Shown here piece after piece: positions 24,708 to 32,417 of a stretch of DNA of 40,606 nt; position 1 is the first letter of the stretch; each line of letters starts with the position of its first letter. Under the pieces are notes generated by a model that had not been told where the DNA came from, did not search any database, and saw only the letters and a list, made by a program, of their open reading frames with translations. The stretch comes from Terriglobia bacterium (lineage in GTDB: Bacteria; Acidobacteriota; Terriglobia; Terriglobales; Acidobacteriaceae): positions 1-40,606 of the forward strand of contig JAIQFA010000044.1 of NCBI GenBank assembly GCA_020073525.1, read 5' to 3'. The position numbers and the translations under genes are program-made.

Positions 24708-24735
24708 CCGACCACCTCCTCTCCGGTGTAATCGC

Positions 24736-24765
24736 AGAGTACAAAAAAGTCGGGGTCGGCGTCAA
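24736..24765 (-). promoter_or_regulatory. Sigma-70-type promoter of the candidate ncRNA
   Basis: On the minus strand TTGACG (24760-24765; five of six to TTGACA) is followed, after 18 nt, by TACTCT (24736-24741), a weak -10 with T, A and final T matching. The predicted start is near 24730, just ahead of the closing helix. Confidence 0.5.
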
Positions 24766-24962
24766 CGGCACGATCGGGGCGTGCCTTGGAAAACAATAGC
24801 CGTCAGCTTTCAGTTCTCAGGTCTCCGTCGGTCATCATTGCGGACACAACTCCTCCAGTACATGCCCGCCTGATACCTACCTTCGTTACTGCCCCTTCCC
24901 TAGACTGAAAACACCCCTGCAAAGCAGGGAGGGCTTCCCCCCAAGTCATAGATCTTTTAATA

Positions 24963-25066
24963 AGTTCCCAGTTCTCGGTTCTCAGTTCTCAGTAGAGGCC
25001 TCGGTCCGCGGTTGGTTCCGTGTTCTGCAGGTTTTACTGAGAACTGAGAACTGGGAACTGAGAACT
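24963..25066. repeat. Heptamer hairpin at the ubiX 3' end
   Basis: The left arm 24963-24993 pairs with 25036-25066 (about 28 of 31 positions). The units are GTTCTCA/GTTCCCA/GTTCTCG. It ends five bases before the ubiX stop codon (25071-25073). A further partial copy (TTTCAG TTCTCAG GTCTCCG) lies near 24805-24826. The intervening stretch 24827-24962 holds only a short CCCTGC-AAA-GCAGGG hairpin near 24916-24930. Confidence 0.85.
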
Positions 25067-25070
25067 AAAT

Positions 25071-25673
25071 TTACCCCTTCCACTGGAACGCACCCGGTTG
25101 GGCCAGTCCTATATGCGCCAGTACACGGTTCGCGAATTCTTGTGCCATGGCATCTTGGCTCGCTGGATGGTTATAGAAAGTTGGAATCAGCGGGAAGATG
25201 GTCGCTCCTGCATCTGCGGCCAGCGACATGTTGCGGATGTGGATTTTGTTGAGCGGCGTCTCGCGGACACAGAGCACGAGCGGCCGACGCTCTTTCAGGG
25301 TCACATCGGCAGCGCGCTCGATCAGGTGCGAGGCGGTGCCGTTGGCAATGCGGCCAAGCGTGCCGACGCTACATGGGATCACGACCATCGCGTCCGAAGG
25401 ATACGACCCGCTGGCCACATTGGCCCCGATGTCGGAGTTTGCCTGCTGCTGAATTTTGATCGAGGGCGAGCCGATGATTTGACGTAGAAGCTCTGCGCGG
25501 CCTTCGATACCGAGTTCCTCGGCGAGTACGCGCAGGCCGCTGTCGGAACAGATGAAGTTCACCGTCTTAAGGCGTGAGTCGCGTTCCACGGTGAGTAGAA
25601 AGTGCTTCAGAAACAACGAGCCGCTGGCGCCGGTCGTGGCAACAGTCAGGTTTTCCGCCGCAAGCAGGGGCAA
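25071..25673 (-). CDS. ubiX: Flavin prenyltransferase UbiX
   Basis: UbiX attaches a dimethylallyl group to FMN to make the prenylated FMN cofactor of UbiD-type decarboxylases. The 200-residue protein matches the family: GASGSLFLKHFL near the N-terminus (FMN phosphate binding), SYPSDAMVVIPCSVGTLGRIANGTASHLIERAADVTLKE, RPLVLCVRETPLNKIHIRNMSLAADAGATIFP, and the end HIGLAQPG. The start is TTG 25673 with CGGAG upstream; a stop codon lies nine codons further up, so no ATG is available. No ubiD is seen in the window. A heptamer hairpin closes its 3' end. Confidence 0.92.
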   Translation of the reverse strand: MPLLAAENLTVATTGASGSLFLKHFLLTVERDSRLKTVNFICSDSGLRVLAEELGIEGRAELLRQIIGSPSIKIQQQANSDIGANVASGSYPSDAMVVIPCSVGTLGRIANGTASHLIERAADVTLKERRPLVLCVRETPLNKIHIRNMSLAADAGATIFPLIPTFYNHPASQDAMAQEFANRVLAHIGLAQPGAFQWKG

Positions 25674-25787
25674 AGTTGGCGCTCCGCGAGGCTGAATTTA
25701 GTGCACGGCCTCGAAAAACGAGGATAGGGACGCGGGAAAAGCAAGTCAAGGATAGCAGGCTAAGGAAAGAGTCGATATCCGGTGCGC

Positions 25788-25850
25788 AGCCCCTAAAGGG
25801 GCATCTGGGTTCGAGGCCTTTACGGCATCCCTGAAGCGATGCCCCGATAC
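25788..25850. repeat. REP-like palindromes between divergent genes
   Basis: Two short palindromes are present: AGCCCCTAAAGGGGC (25788-25802) and GGCATCcctgaaGCGATGCC (25824-25843). The latter is followed by CCGATAC, the same tail as in the repeats at 15457-15472 and 34902-34918. Confidence 0.6.
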
Positions 25851-25858
25851 GACGCGCG

Positions 25859-25893
25859 AACGACCAACGACCAACGACTAACGACCAACGACG
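25859..25893. repeat. Five tandem heptamers (AACGACC) before a start codon
   Basis: AACGACC AACGACC AACGACT AACGACC AACGACG runs without a break to five bases before the ATG at 25899. It replaces the place where a Shine-Dalgarno should be, and no other one is visible. It shares the 7-nt period of the other hairpin repeats but not their sequence, and has no inverted arm. Confidence 0.9.
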
Positions 25894-25898
25894 CACTT

Positions 25899-27611
25899 AT
25901 GGCAACTACCGGCATATTACGAGCGCGGCGCAGTGCCGCCCAACTCCACGCCATCGCCAGCGTGGAACGCAAGATTCGCGCGGTTGATCCCGCCGCCGGA
26001 CGTAAATACCTCCGCGACTTTCACGAAGCCTACCGCACCTACGAGAAGGTTCTCACCCCGAGCGATGTCCGGCGAGAAGTCGCCAATGCGGGCACAGTCC
26101 TGGTCGGCGACTACCACGCCTTGCCTAACTCGCAGCGCTATTTAGCCACGGTCCTGAGTGATTCCAAATTCAATCAGCGCCAAGTGGTGCTGGGAGTCGA
26201 AACTATTTTTTCGCGCGACCAGCACATTCTCGACGAATGGTGGCGCGGCGAGATTGACGAAAACGAATTGCGCGAGCGCATCCGTTTCGAACTTGACTGG
26301 GGATACGAATGGACTCCGTTTTACGAACTGCTTTCCGCCGCCCGCGACCACGGCGCGTTCGTTTACGGACTCGATTGCATGCCGCGCGAAGATCTGCGCA
26401 AAATCGGCGCCCGCGACCGCCATGCCGCCGACAAGATTGCCGAACTCCGCCGCCGTCATTCCGACGCGCTCATCCTGGTGCTCTTTGGCGAGTCGCACCT
26501 TGCTCCCCAGCATCTGCCGGCCCTGCTACAGCAGCGGCTTCCCGCAGAGTCGGTGCTTACCGTGCTGCAGAACGTTGACGCGCTCTTCTGGCGCGCCGCT
26601 GGAGAAGCCCGCGACCACGTCGAAGCCGTCGAAGTCCGCGAAAATGTTCTCTGCGTCTTCAACGCCACGCCGCTGGAAAAATACGAGAACTACCGCCTCT
26701 GCCTGGACCGCTGGGGACGCAGTGATAATGACCATAGCGCGCCCGACCTCGGCCCCACGCTCTACAACCTGATCGACGGCATGGTGCGTTTTCTCGGCAT
26801 CAACCAGTACTCACCGCATAACACAACGCAGCCCCGGCTCCTGGTTGACCTCATGCCCGAAGTTTATTCGCGCAGCTCAGATGCACTCCTGCGCGGCCTC
26901 CTATCCCGTAAGGGATTCACCGCCGGACAGCGCCGTTCCTTGCTTCGCCGGGTGCGCGAGCGCGGCAGCGTCTACCTCGCACCGATCAATGCCGTGTACG
27001 TGCGCCAGTTTCACATGACTTCGTCCGCCGAGGACGCTACTCGCTTCCTCCATCAGGCCTGTCGCGGCTTACCGAATCGGTGCAATGGCAAGCCGGCCGC
27101 CGCGCAAGCCGCCTCCGGCGTTAGGACACTCGATAAAGACGACGCGTTCTACATCGATGTCTTCGAGCACGCCCTCGCTTTTTTCGGATCGCGCATCTTG
27201 TACCCCGCGCGTCCCGCGCTCCGAGATGGCGATATTGCGGAACTGTACGACATAACTCGCGAAGACCTGGAGCATCAGACTGCGCTTCCCTTCGCGGACG
27301 CAGTCGACGCTCTCGACTTCCTGACGCAACATCGCGCACTCGATTTTCGTGAGAAACCTCGCTCCGAGCGCGGGGAGTCGGCTCTCGAATCTCCGCCGCC
27401 AGCTCCGCCGTTCACCGGCCGCAAGTGCGAATACGTCGCCGAGCAACTTGGATATCTCACCGGCACCGATCTCTACGACGCCTACCTCGAAGGCCGCCTG
27501 ACCACCGCCGCCCTGCGCAAACTCTTTCTCGCCCACATCGAACAGCCCGGCATCGCCCGCGAAGCTTACGTCCAGCTAAAGACGCGCCTGCGCTCCGGGC
27601 TGCGCGCGTAG
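25899..27611 (+). CDS. ChaN-like (haem-binding uptake/Tiki-type) domain protein
   Basis: The protein is about 570 residues from ATG 25899 (MATTGILRARRSAAQLHAIA). Residues ~60-225 resemble the ChaN/Tiki fold: AGTVLVGDYHALPNSQRYLATVL, VVLGVETIFSRDQHILDEWW, FVYGLDCMPREDLRKI and SDALILVLFGESHLAPQHLP, with Gly-Asp-Tyr-His and Gly-Glu-Ser-His at the positions of conserved metal/haem-side residues. ChaN proteins are usually ~280-residue exported lipoproteins. This one has no signal peptide, is twice as long, and its second half (GFTAGQRRSLLRRVRERGSVYLA, GRKCEYVAEQLGYLTGTDLYDAYLEGR) matches nothing I know. A cytoplasmic role, perhaps metal- or redox-linked, is likely. The start is preceded by five heptamers instead of a ribosome-binding site. 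Confidence 0.75.
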   Translation: MATTGILRARRSAAQLHAIASVERKIRAVDPAAGRKYLRDFHEAYRTYEKVLTPSDVRREVANAGTVLVGDYHALPNSQRYLATVLSDSKFNQRQVVLGVETIFSRDQHILDEWWRGEIDENELRERIRFELDWGYEWTPFYELLSAARDHGAFVYGLDCMPREDLRKIGARDRHAADKIAELRRRHSDALILVLFGESHLAPQHLPALLQQRLPAESVLTVLQNVDALFWRAAGEARDHVEAVEVRENVLCVFNATPLEKYENYRLCLDRWGRSDNDHSAPDLGPTLYNLIDGMVRFLGINQYSPHNTTQPRLLVDLMPEVYSRSSDALLRGLLSRKGFTAGQRRSLLRRVRERGSVYLAPINAVYVRQFHMTSSAEDATRFLHQACRGLPNRCNGKPAAAQAASGVRTLDKDDAFYIDVFEHALAFFGSRILYPARPALRDGDIAELYDITREDLEHQTALPFADAVDALDFLTQHRALDFREKPRSERGESALESPPPAPPFTGRKCEYVAEQLGYLTGTDLYDAYLEGRLTTAALRKLFLAHIEQPGIAREAYVQLKTRLRSGLRA

Positions 27612-27720
27612 GTTAGGTTCCCTCCGTGTCCCCTGTGGTTCAAGCTTTTGCTTTTCCGTGCCCCTTTTCGATTGGCTTTCGTAATTCTCGGCGTCCTCGG
27701 CGTCTCGGCGGTTCAAGTTT
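27612..27720. repeat. Degenerate CACAGAGG-type repeat
   Basis: CCGTGTCCCCTGTGGTTCAAGC and the following GGCGTCCTCGGCGTCTCGGCGGTTCAAG resemble the CTGTG(T/G) arm of the CACAGAGG family, with a second diverged 9-nt run. No full inverted partner is seen. It separates the ChaN-like gene from the Rieske gene. Confidence 0.4.
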
Positions 27721-27750
27721 TTGATCTACTGCGGTATCCTCACCTGTCCA

Positions 27751-28872
27751 ATGCCTGACGACTTTCCACTCCAGTCCCAGACGCCCGACGCGCTTATGCT
27801 CTTCGGCTTCTGGTACCGCGCGCTGCCGTCGAAACAGCTCGGCCCCGGAGAATTCACGAAGACAATGTTGCTCGAACAACCGCTGGTCATTGGACGAGGA
27901 CGCGACCGGCAAGGCAAGGCTTTTGCCCTGCGCGACGCCTGCCCGCATCGTGGCATGCCGCTCTCCTGCGGACAATTCGACGGCGAGCAGATCGAGTGCT
28001 CCTACCATGGCTGGAGATTCGACGCCCACTCTGGCCAGTGCAGGGTGATTCCGTCGCTTGTCTCTGATCAAAACCTGAAAATCGACCGCATTTACGCCGG
28101 CAGCTATCCCTGCGAAGAGCGTGACGATTTCATCTGGGTCTTCATTCCCGATCCCGGCCCGGCCGGCGCCGGATTCTCGAAGCCCGCGTCAGCGCCCACT
28201 CCGGCCCCGGAGATTCCGAAATTCAGCGAGCACTACAAGCTCGCTTATCTCACTGCCGACCTGCCCTGCTCCGTCGACCACGGCATCATCGGACTGATGG
28301 ATCCTGCGCACGGCCCCTTCGTCCACCAGGCGTGGTGGTGGCGTACGCAGAAATCAATTCACGAGAAGCACAAAAACTTCGAGCCCATCCCCTACGGCTT
28401 TCGCATGAGCGCGCACACGCCGAGTTCCAACAGCGCGCCTTACAAACTGCTGCGGCTTTACGCCGACGCCGACTCGATTACCACGACCATCGACTTCGTC
28501 CTGCCCAACTTGCGCTCGGAAATCATTCGCGCCGGCAAGTACTGGTTTTCGAGCCTGACTACTGTCACTCCCATCACCCGCAACCAGTGCCGCATCGACG
28601 TGGTCGCCGCCTGGAACCTATTTCGCTGGATCCCCTTCGGCCCCGAGCTGCTGAAATTCGTCTTTGCTAAATTTGTGGAGCAGGACCGCCACACCATGGA
28701 ACTCCAGTCCGAGGGCCTGAAACACAACCCGCACTTGATGCTGATCGACGATGCCGACCGCCCCGCAAAATGGTATTTCGGATTGAAGAACGCCATGCTG
28801 GAAGTGAAGAAAAATGGCGGCGAGTTTCGGCATCCGATGACGGGGCCGGTGACGTTGCGGTGGAGAAGTTGA
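27751..28872 (+). CDS. Rieske non-haem iron oxygenase
   Basis: The protein is 373 residues from ATG 27751. The N-terminal Rieske domain binds a 2Fe-2S cluster through Cys64-His66 (ACPHRGMPLSCGQFDGEQ) and Cys83-His86 (CSYHGWRFD). The catalytic domain has D-x2-H-x4-H (MDPAHGPFVHQAW), the 2-His-1-carboxylate mononuclear iron site, near residue 185. The family hydroxylates or demethylates aromatic, chlorophyll-type or lipid substrates with O2. The overall shape is nearest to the vanillate-demethylase/pheophorbide-oxygenase group; the substrate is not predictable. No ferredoxin gene is next to it; the Fpr-type reductase 3.6 kb away is a possible electron source. The stop is followed by a heptamer hairpin. 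Confidence 0.88.
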   Translation: MPDDFPLQSQTPDALMLFGFWYRALPSKQLGPGEFTKTMLLEQPLVIGRGRDRQGKAFALRDACPHRGMPLSCGQFDGEQIECSYHGWRFDAHSGQCRVIPSLVSDQNLKIDRIYAGSYPCEERDDFIWVFIPDPGPAGAGFSKPASAPTPAPEIPKFSEHYKLAYLTADLPCSVDHGIIGLMDPAHGPFVHQAWWWRTQKSIHEKHKNFEPIPYGFRMSAHTPSSNSAPYKLLRLYADADSITTTIDFVLPNLRSEIIRAGKYWFSSLTTVTPITRNQCRIDVVAAWNLFRWIPFGPELLKFVFAKFVEQDRHTMELQSEGLKHNPHLMLIDDADRPAKWYFGLKNAMLEVKKNGGEFRHPMTGPVTLRWRS

Positions 28873-28877
28873 AGGCG

Positions 28878-28953
28878 AGTTCTCAGTTCTCGGTTCTCAG
28901 AAAAACCACTACGGAGCGAACCACTGAGAACTGAGAACCGGGAACTGAGAACT
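28878..28953. repeat. Heptamer hairpin between convergent genes
   Basis: The right arm 28924-28953 is identical to that at 519-548. The left arm 28878-28900 matches it over its outer 23 positions with one change. It lies between the stops of the Rieske gene (plus) and the SpoIIAA-like gene (minus). The latter's TAG (28952-28954) overlaps the repeat end. Confidence 0.88.
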
Positions 28954-29314
28954 AGCTTTCCACCAGCCAGTCCATCGCCTCTTCCCGCGTCTTGAAGGTC
29001 ACAATGTCGCGTTGGGAAAAGCTGTGAAAGTTTTCCATGAACGCTTTCGGGATACTCTCAGCGCCGACCCATGCCGTCTTCTTCACAAAAGGCCGGTCGA
29101 GCGTCAACACTTCCTTGATCCTGGTAGCGACCGCGTGATCTACTTCGGAGCCGGTGAAATCCGCGAGCGTCACTAGCGATTCGTGCCCGTGCCGCGCCAC
29201 GGTGATTCGCACGTACTCAAGCAGAAGCTGCATCTGGGTTGCGTTGGCGTGCGAAAAGTCCAGCAGCAAAATCTTCTTGCCCTTGTGTTCGACGAAATGG
29301 ATGCGATCGTCCAT
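28952..29314 (-). CDS. SpoIIAA-like (STAS-fold) protein
   Basis: This is a 120-residue soluble protein (MDDRIHFVEHKGKKILLLDFS). The alternating strand/helix pattern (KKILLLDFSHA, LLEYVRITVARHGHESLVTLADFTG, ATRIKEVLTLDRPFVKKTAWVG, DIVTFKTREEAMDWLVE) fits the SpoIIAA-like fold seen in many small bacterial proteins. No phosphorylation-site serine as in true anti-anti-sigma factors is obvious. The function is unknown; the family is often associated with membrane or lipid binding. The TAG stop is part of the repeat junction. The start lies next to a CACAGAGG repeat, upstream of the alaS terminus. Confidence 0.75.
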   Translation of the reverse strand: MDDRIHFVEHKGKKILLLDFSHANATQMQLLLEYVRITVARHGHESLVTLADFTGSEVDHAVATRIKEVLTLDRPFVKKTAWVGAESIPKAFMENFHSFSQRDIVTFKTREEAMDWLVES

Positions 29315-29326
29315 TTTAGCTTCGAC

Positions 29327-29403
29327 TTCCCCTGTGTTCCTCTGTGTCCTCTGTGGTTAAGGTTTTTTTTTCACCACACAGGACACAGAGGAGCACCGAG
29401 GAA
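29327..29403. repeat. CACAGAGG-family inverted repeat
   Basis: The left arm (29327-29358: CTGTG TTCCTCTGTG TCCTCTGTGG) pairs with the right arm (29373-29403: CCACACAGGACACAGAGG..). The loop contains a run of nine T. It lies between the start of the SpoIIAA-like gene and the alaS stop, so it may serve as the alaS 3' hairpin. Confidence 0.8.
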
Positions 29404-29405
29404 AT

Positions 29406-32384
29406 CTACCCTAACAGCGACTCCACGACACTGTAAGCCTCACCCAGCGCCTCGTCCAGCGCCCCCGCGTCCTTGCCACCCGCTTCGGCAAGGTCCGGAC
29501 GCCCGCCGCCTTTGCCGCCAACTCTCTGCGCTACGGGGCCGATCACTTTCCCTGCCTGAATGCGGCTGGTAAGGTCTTTGGTTACGCCGACGATCAGCGA
29601 GACATTGCCATTCGAAGCCGAGCCCAGCACAACGACAGCGGAGCCCAGTTTGTCGCGAAGCTGATCGACCAGCGTGCGCATCTGCGCGCGCTCCAGATTG
29701 TCCACGCGATAGGCGAGAACTTTGACGCCGCGGACTTCTTTGACTTTTTCGCTGATGTTAGCCGTGCTCGACGAAGCGGACTTCATCCGCGCCTGATCCA
29801 GTTCCCGCACCAGTCGCTTAATCTCAGCGTCTTTCTTTTCGAGTTCCAGTTTCAGGGCTTCGGCCGGAGAAGCCAACTCTTCGGTAGCGGGGGCCCCATC
29901 CTTTCGCGTTTTTTGTGAAAGGGTGGGACCAACGAGACTATTCACCACGCCCTCGAGTTCGTGATCCTTCCGGAAGTGCCGCAGCGAGCCTTCGCCGGTC
30001 ACGGCCTCGATGCGGCGCACGCCCGACGACACGCTTCCCTCTTTCAAAATCTTGATCAGCCCGATCTCGCCGGTCTGCGCGGTATGCGTGCCACCGCAGA
30101 GTTCGGTCGAAAAATCTCCGATCTTGATCACGCGCACCTTGTCGCCGTACTTTTCGCCAAACAGCGCCATCGCGTGATACTCGTTGATCGCGACATCGAT
30201 GGGGACATTTTCGATAATCTCGACCCTCTCATTGCGCAGAACCTCTTTGTTGATCAAGTCCTCGATATCCTGCAGCTCTTCTTCAGCGACTCCAGTGAAG
30301 TGCGAGAAGTCAAAGCGCAGATGGTTGGGAGCAACCAGCGACCCCGCCTGCTTCACGTGTTTGCCCAGCACTTCGCGCAGTCCAGCCTGAAGCAGATGCG
30401 TAGCCGTGTGATTGCGCATGGTGGACGAGCGGATGTCAGTATTTACGACGGCGTCGACCTTGTCGCCAACGCGGAGGGTGCCCCACCCTTCCGCGTTCTT
30501 TGCGGAGGGTGGGGACTTCATCACGACTTGATGGGCGCGCACGCCCTGCACCGGATAGTAGCATCCCGTCACCTCAGCGACGACAGTATTGTGATCATCG
30601 GAGTAGAGCCATCCGCGATCGCCAACCTGGCCTCCGGATTCCGCATAGAAGGGCGTGTGGTCGAGAATGACCTCGCCGGAGTCTCCGGGCTTGAGTTCCT
30701 GCGCACCCTGGCTGCCTTTGATGATGGCCAGCACTTCGCAGTTCTCGGAACGAGTCTGGCGATAGCCCTCGAAATTCGATTTCGGCAGTTGCTGGTAGGC
30801 GGGATTGGCAGTTTGCTTGGCCGCGCCTTTCCAGGAGGCGCGAGCACGCTCGCGTTCCTGCTGCCTCGCATTTTCAAAACCGTCCAGGTCAACGTCGATG
30901 CCTTGATCCCTGGCTACATCCATCATGAAGTCCAGGGGCACACCATAGGTCTCGTAGAGGTGAAACGCGTCGGCGCCGCTAAGTCCTGGATTCTTGCGGA
31001 GTTCGCGCTGAAGCTCTTCGACGATGAGCGGTGCTAGCTCGTAACCCCACACTTGGGCAACCTGCAAAGCGAGTAGCGATGGATCGTTCGCGAGTCGCTT
31101 CTCAGCAAGGAGTCCTTCTACGCTGTTCTGATGAAATCTTTCAATCCCTCCGCCCACTTTCTGCGCTAGAAAATCCCGAATTCCCCGAACCCTTTCACCT
31201 CGGGCCTGCACGAAGTCGCCTTCCAGTTTGTCCAGGCCAGTCTCCAAGGTACGCGCGAACTTGGTCTCCTCGGCAAAAATAGTCTTTGTCACCCGTTCGG
31301 TTGTTTCCGTCAGTTCAGGAAATGCGTCCTTCATCAAGTCACGAACGGCAACAATCATTTCGTGCAGGAATGGCTTGGTCTGGCCGAGCAAGCGTCCGTG
31401 AGTAATCGCGCGGCGGATGATTTTGCGCAGCACATATCCGCGTCCCTCGTTTGAAGGAATCACGCCATCCGAGATTAGAAAAGTCGCGGCGCGCGAGTGG
31501 TCAGCAATTACCCGAAGGGATGCTGCCGATTTCGTATGTGCTTCCTTGTCGAGTTCTTTCTCGATTGAGGTCCCCGTCAGTTCCGCTGCTCGCTTGATTA
31601 GCGGAGTGAATAAATCCGTTTCATAATTCGAAATCACGTTTTGCAGAACTGCCGCCAGCCGTTCTAGCCCCGCCCCAGTATCAATCGAAGGCTTCGGCAG
31701 CGGCGTCAGCTTGCCTGACGCATCGCGGTCGAACTGCATGAACACCAAGTTCCACAACTCGACATACCGTCCGCAATCGCAGCCGAACGTGCAGTCGGTG
31801 TGTCCCTGATCGCTGGCCACGACGCCCATGTCGTAGTGAATCTCGCTGCAGGGCCCGCAGGGCCCGGTATCGCCCATCTGCCAGAAATTGTCCTTCGATC
31901 CAAATTCGTAGACGCGATCTTTCGGGATGCCTTGCCCGAGCCACAGGTCGTAAGCTTCGGCATCGCGCGGGACTCCGTTTTCGCCTTTGAAGATCGTGAC
32001 GTAAAGCTTCTTCTTATCAATCCCAAACCACTCCGGCGAAGTAATCAGTTCCCAGGCATAGGCGATGGCGTCTTTCTTGAAGTAGTCGCCAAAGGAAAAA
32101 TTCCCCAGCATCTCGAAAAACGTGTGGTGGCGATTGGTGAAACCGACGTTTTCGAGATCGTTGTGCTTTCCTCCCGCGCGCACGCATTTCTGCGAGGTCG
32201 TCGCCCGGTTGTAGTCGCGCTTTTCCAGGCCCAGGAAGACGTCCTTGAACTGGTTCATCCCCGCGTTGGTAAAGAGCAGCGTCGGATCGTTGGCCGGAAC
32301 GAGCGACGAGGAGTGCACCTCGCGGTGTCCCTTCTCAATGAAGAAGTCCAGGAACTTGCGGCGAATTTCGTTGCCTGTGAGCAT
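29406..32384 (-). CDS. alaS: Alanyl-tRNA synthetase AlaS
   Basis: AlaS charges tRNA-Ala. The ~992-residue protein (ATG 32384; an in-frame TTG lies just before) has the class II catalytic core ([56 protein letters not shown]), the tRNA-binding part, the editing domain with HTATH ([15 protein letters not shown]) and CGGTH ([15 protein letters not shown]) zinc ligands, and the C-Ala domain ending [16 protein letters not shown]. It is about 115 residues longer than E. coli AlaS (876). About 80 extra residues lie between DKLEGDF and [14 protein letters not shown]. Two shorter additions are encoded by in-frame palindromes (30481-30514, residues ~624-635; 29894-29927, residues ~820-831). All catalytic and editing motifs are intact, so it should be functional. 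Confidence 0.95.
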   Translation of the reverse strand: MLTGNEIRRKFLDFFIEKGHREVHSSSLVPANDPTLLFTNAGMNQFKDVFLGLEKRDYNRATTSQKCVRAGGKHNDLENVGFTNRHHTFFEMLGNFSFGDYFKKDAIAYAWELITSPEWFGIDKKKLYVTIFKGENGVPRDAEAYDLWLGQGIPKDRVYEFGSKDNFWQMGDTGPCGPCSEIHYDMGVVASDQGHTDCTFGCDCGRYVELWNLVFMQFDRDASGKLTPLPKPSIDTGAGLERLAAVLQNVISNYETDLFTPLIKRAAELTGTSIEKELDKEAHTKSAASLRVIADHSRAATFLISDGVIPSNEGRGYVLRKIIRRAITHGRLLGQTKPFLHEMIVAVRDLMKDAFPELTETTERVTKTIFAEETKFARTLETGLDKLEGDFVQARGERVRGIRDFLAQKVGGGIERFHQNSVEGLLAEKRLANDPSLLALQVAQVWGYELAPLIVEELQRELRKNPGLSGADAFHLYETYGVPLDFMMDVARDQGIDVDLDGFENARQQERERARASWKGAAKQTANPAYQQLPKSNFEGYRQTRSENCEVLAIIKGSQGAQELKPGDSGEVILDHTPFYAESGGQVGDRGWLYSDDHNTVVAEVTGCYYPVQGVRAHQVVMKSPPSAKNAEGWGTLRVGDKVDAVVNTDIRSSTMRNHTATHLLQAGLREVLGKHVKQAGSLVAPNHLRFDFSHFTGVAEEELQDIEDLINKEVLRNERVEIIENVPIDVAINEYHAMALFGEKYGDKVRVIKIGDFSTELCGGTHTAQTGEIGLIKILKEGSVSSGVRRIEAVTGEGSLRHFRKDHELEGVVNSLVGPTLSQKTRKDGAPATEELASPAEALKLELEKKDAEIKRLVRELDQARMKSASSSTANISEKVKEVRGVKVLAYRVDNLERAQMRTLVDQLRDKLGSAVVVLGSASNGNVSLIVGVTKDLTSRIQAGKVIGPVAQRVGGKGGGRPDLAEAGGKDAGALDEALGEAYSVVESLLG
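29894..29927. repeat. Palindrome inside alaS, copy B
   Basis: CCCATCCTTTCGC (29895-29907) pairs over 13 bp (with G-U pairs) with GTGAAAGGGTGGG (29915-29927), with a loop of T residues. It is the same family as 30481-30514. In the protein it encodes part of [19 protein letters not shown], in a region where AlaS is poorly conserved. Confidence 0.8.
30481..30514. repeat. Palindrome inside alaS, copy A
   Basis: CCCCACCCTTCCGC (30481-30494) pairs with GCGGAGGGTGGGG (30502-30514), leaving one bulged T. In the protein it encodes [14 protein letters not shown] in the editing-domain region. It is read in a different frame from copy B, so the peptide is not what is conserved. Confidence 0.82.
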
Positions 32385-32417
32385 CAAACTTTAATTCTAA
32401 ATGAAAGCCAAACCTTC

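Larger units (their letters stand above)
24433..24730 (-). ncRNA. Candidate structured non-coding RNA (~298 nt)
   Basis: No gene-length reading frame covers this part of the 928-bp gap between the reductase and ubiX. On the minus strand the region has a promoter (24736-24765), dense secondary structure and a strong terminator (24433-24471). Structures seen by eye: an 8-bp hairpin with GGUU loop (CUUAGGGC/GCUCUAAG, 24633-24652); a hairpin GCCGG-U-CACA-AGC-UGUG-U-CCGGC (24534-24556); a 7-bp helix CUCUCGC/GCGAGGG (24584-24590 with 24517-24523) enclosing it; and a 9-bp long-range closing helix GAGGUGGUC/GACCACCUC (24710-24718 with 24497-24505). It lacks the conserved motifs of RNase P, tmRNA and SRP RNA, and I do not recognise a 6S RNA. 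The nature of the RNA is unknown. Confidence 0.6.

Noticed and set aside
24433..24730. RNase P RNA, tmRNA or SRP RNA identity for the candidate ncRNA
   Set aside because: The conserved GAGGAAAGUCC/ACAGAA motifs of RNase P, the tRNA-like ends of tmRNA and the GGAAGCAGC-type SRP tetraloop region are all absent.
29961..31037. 358-codon open frame opposite alaS
   Set aside because: It is a mirror of the AlaS coding frame; alaS motifs are complete on the minus strand.
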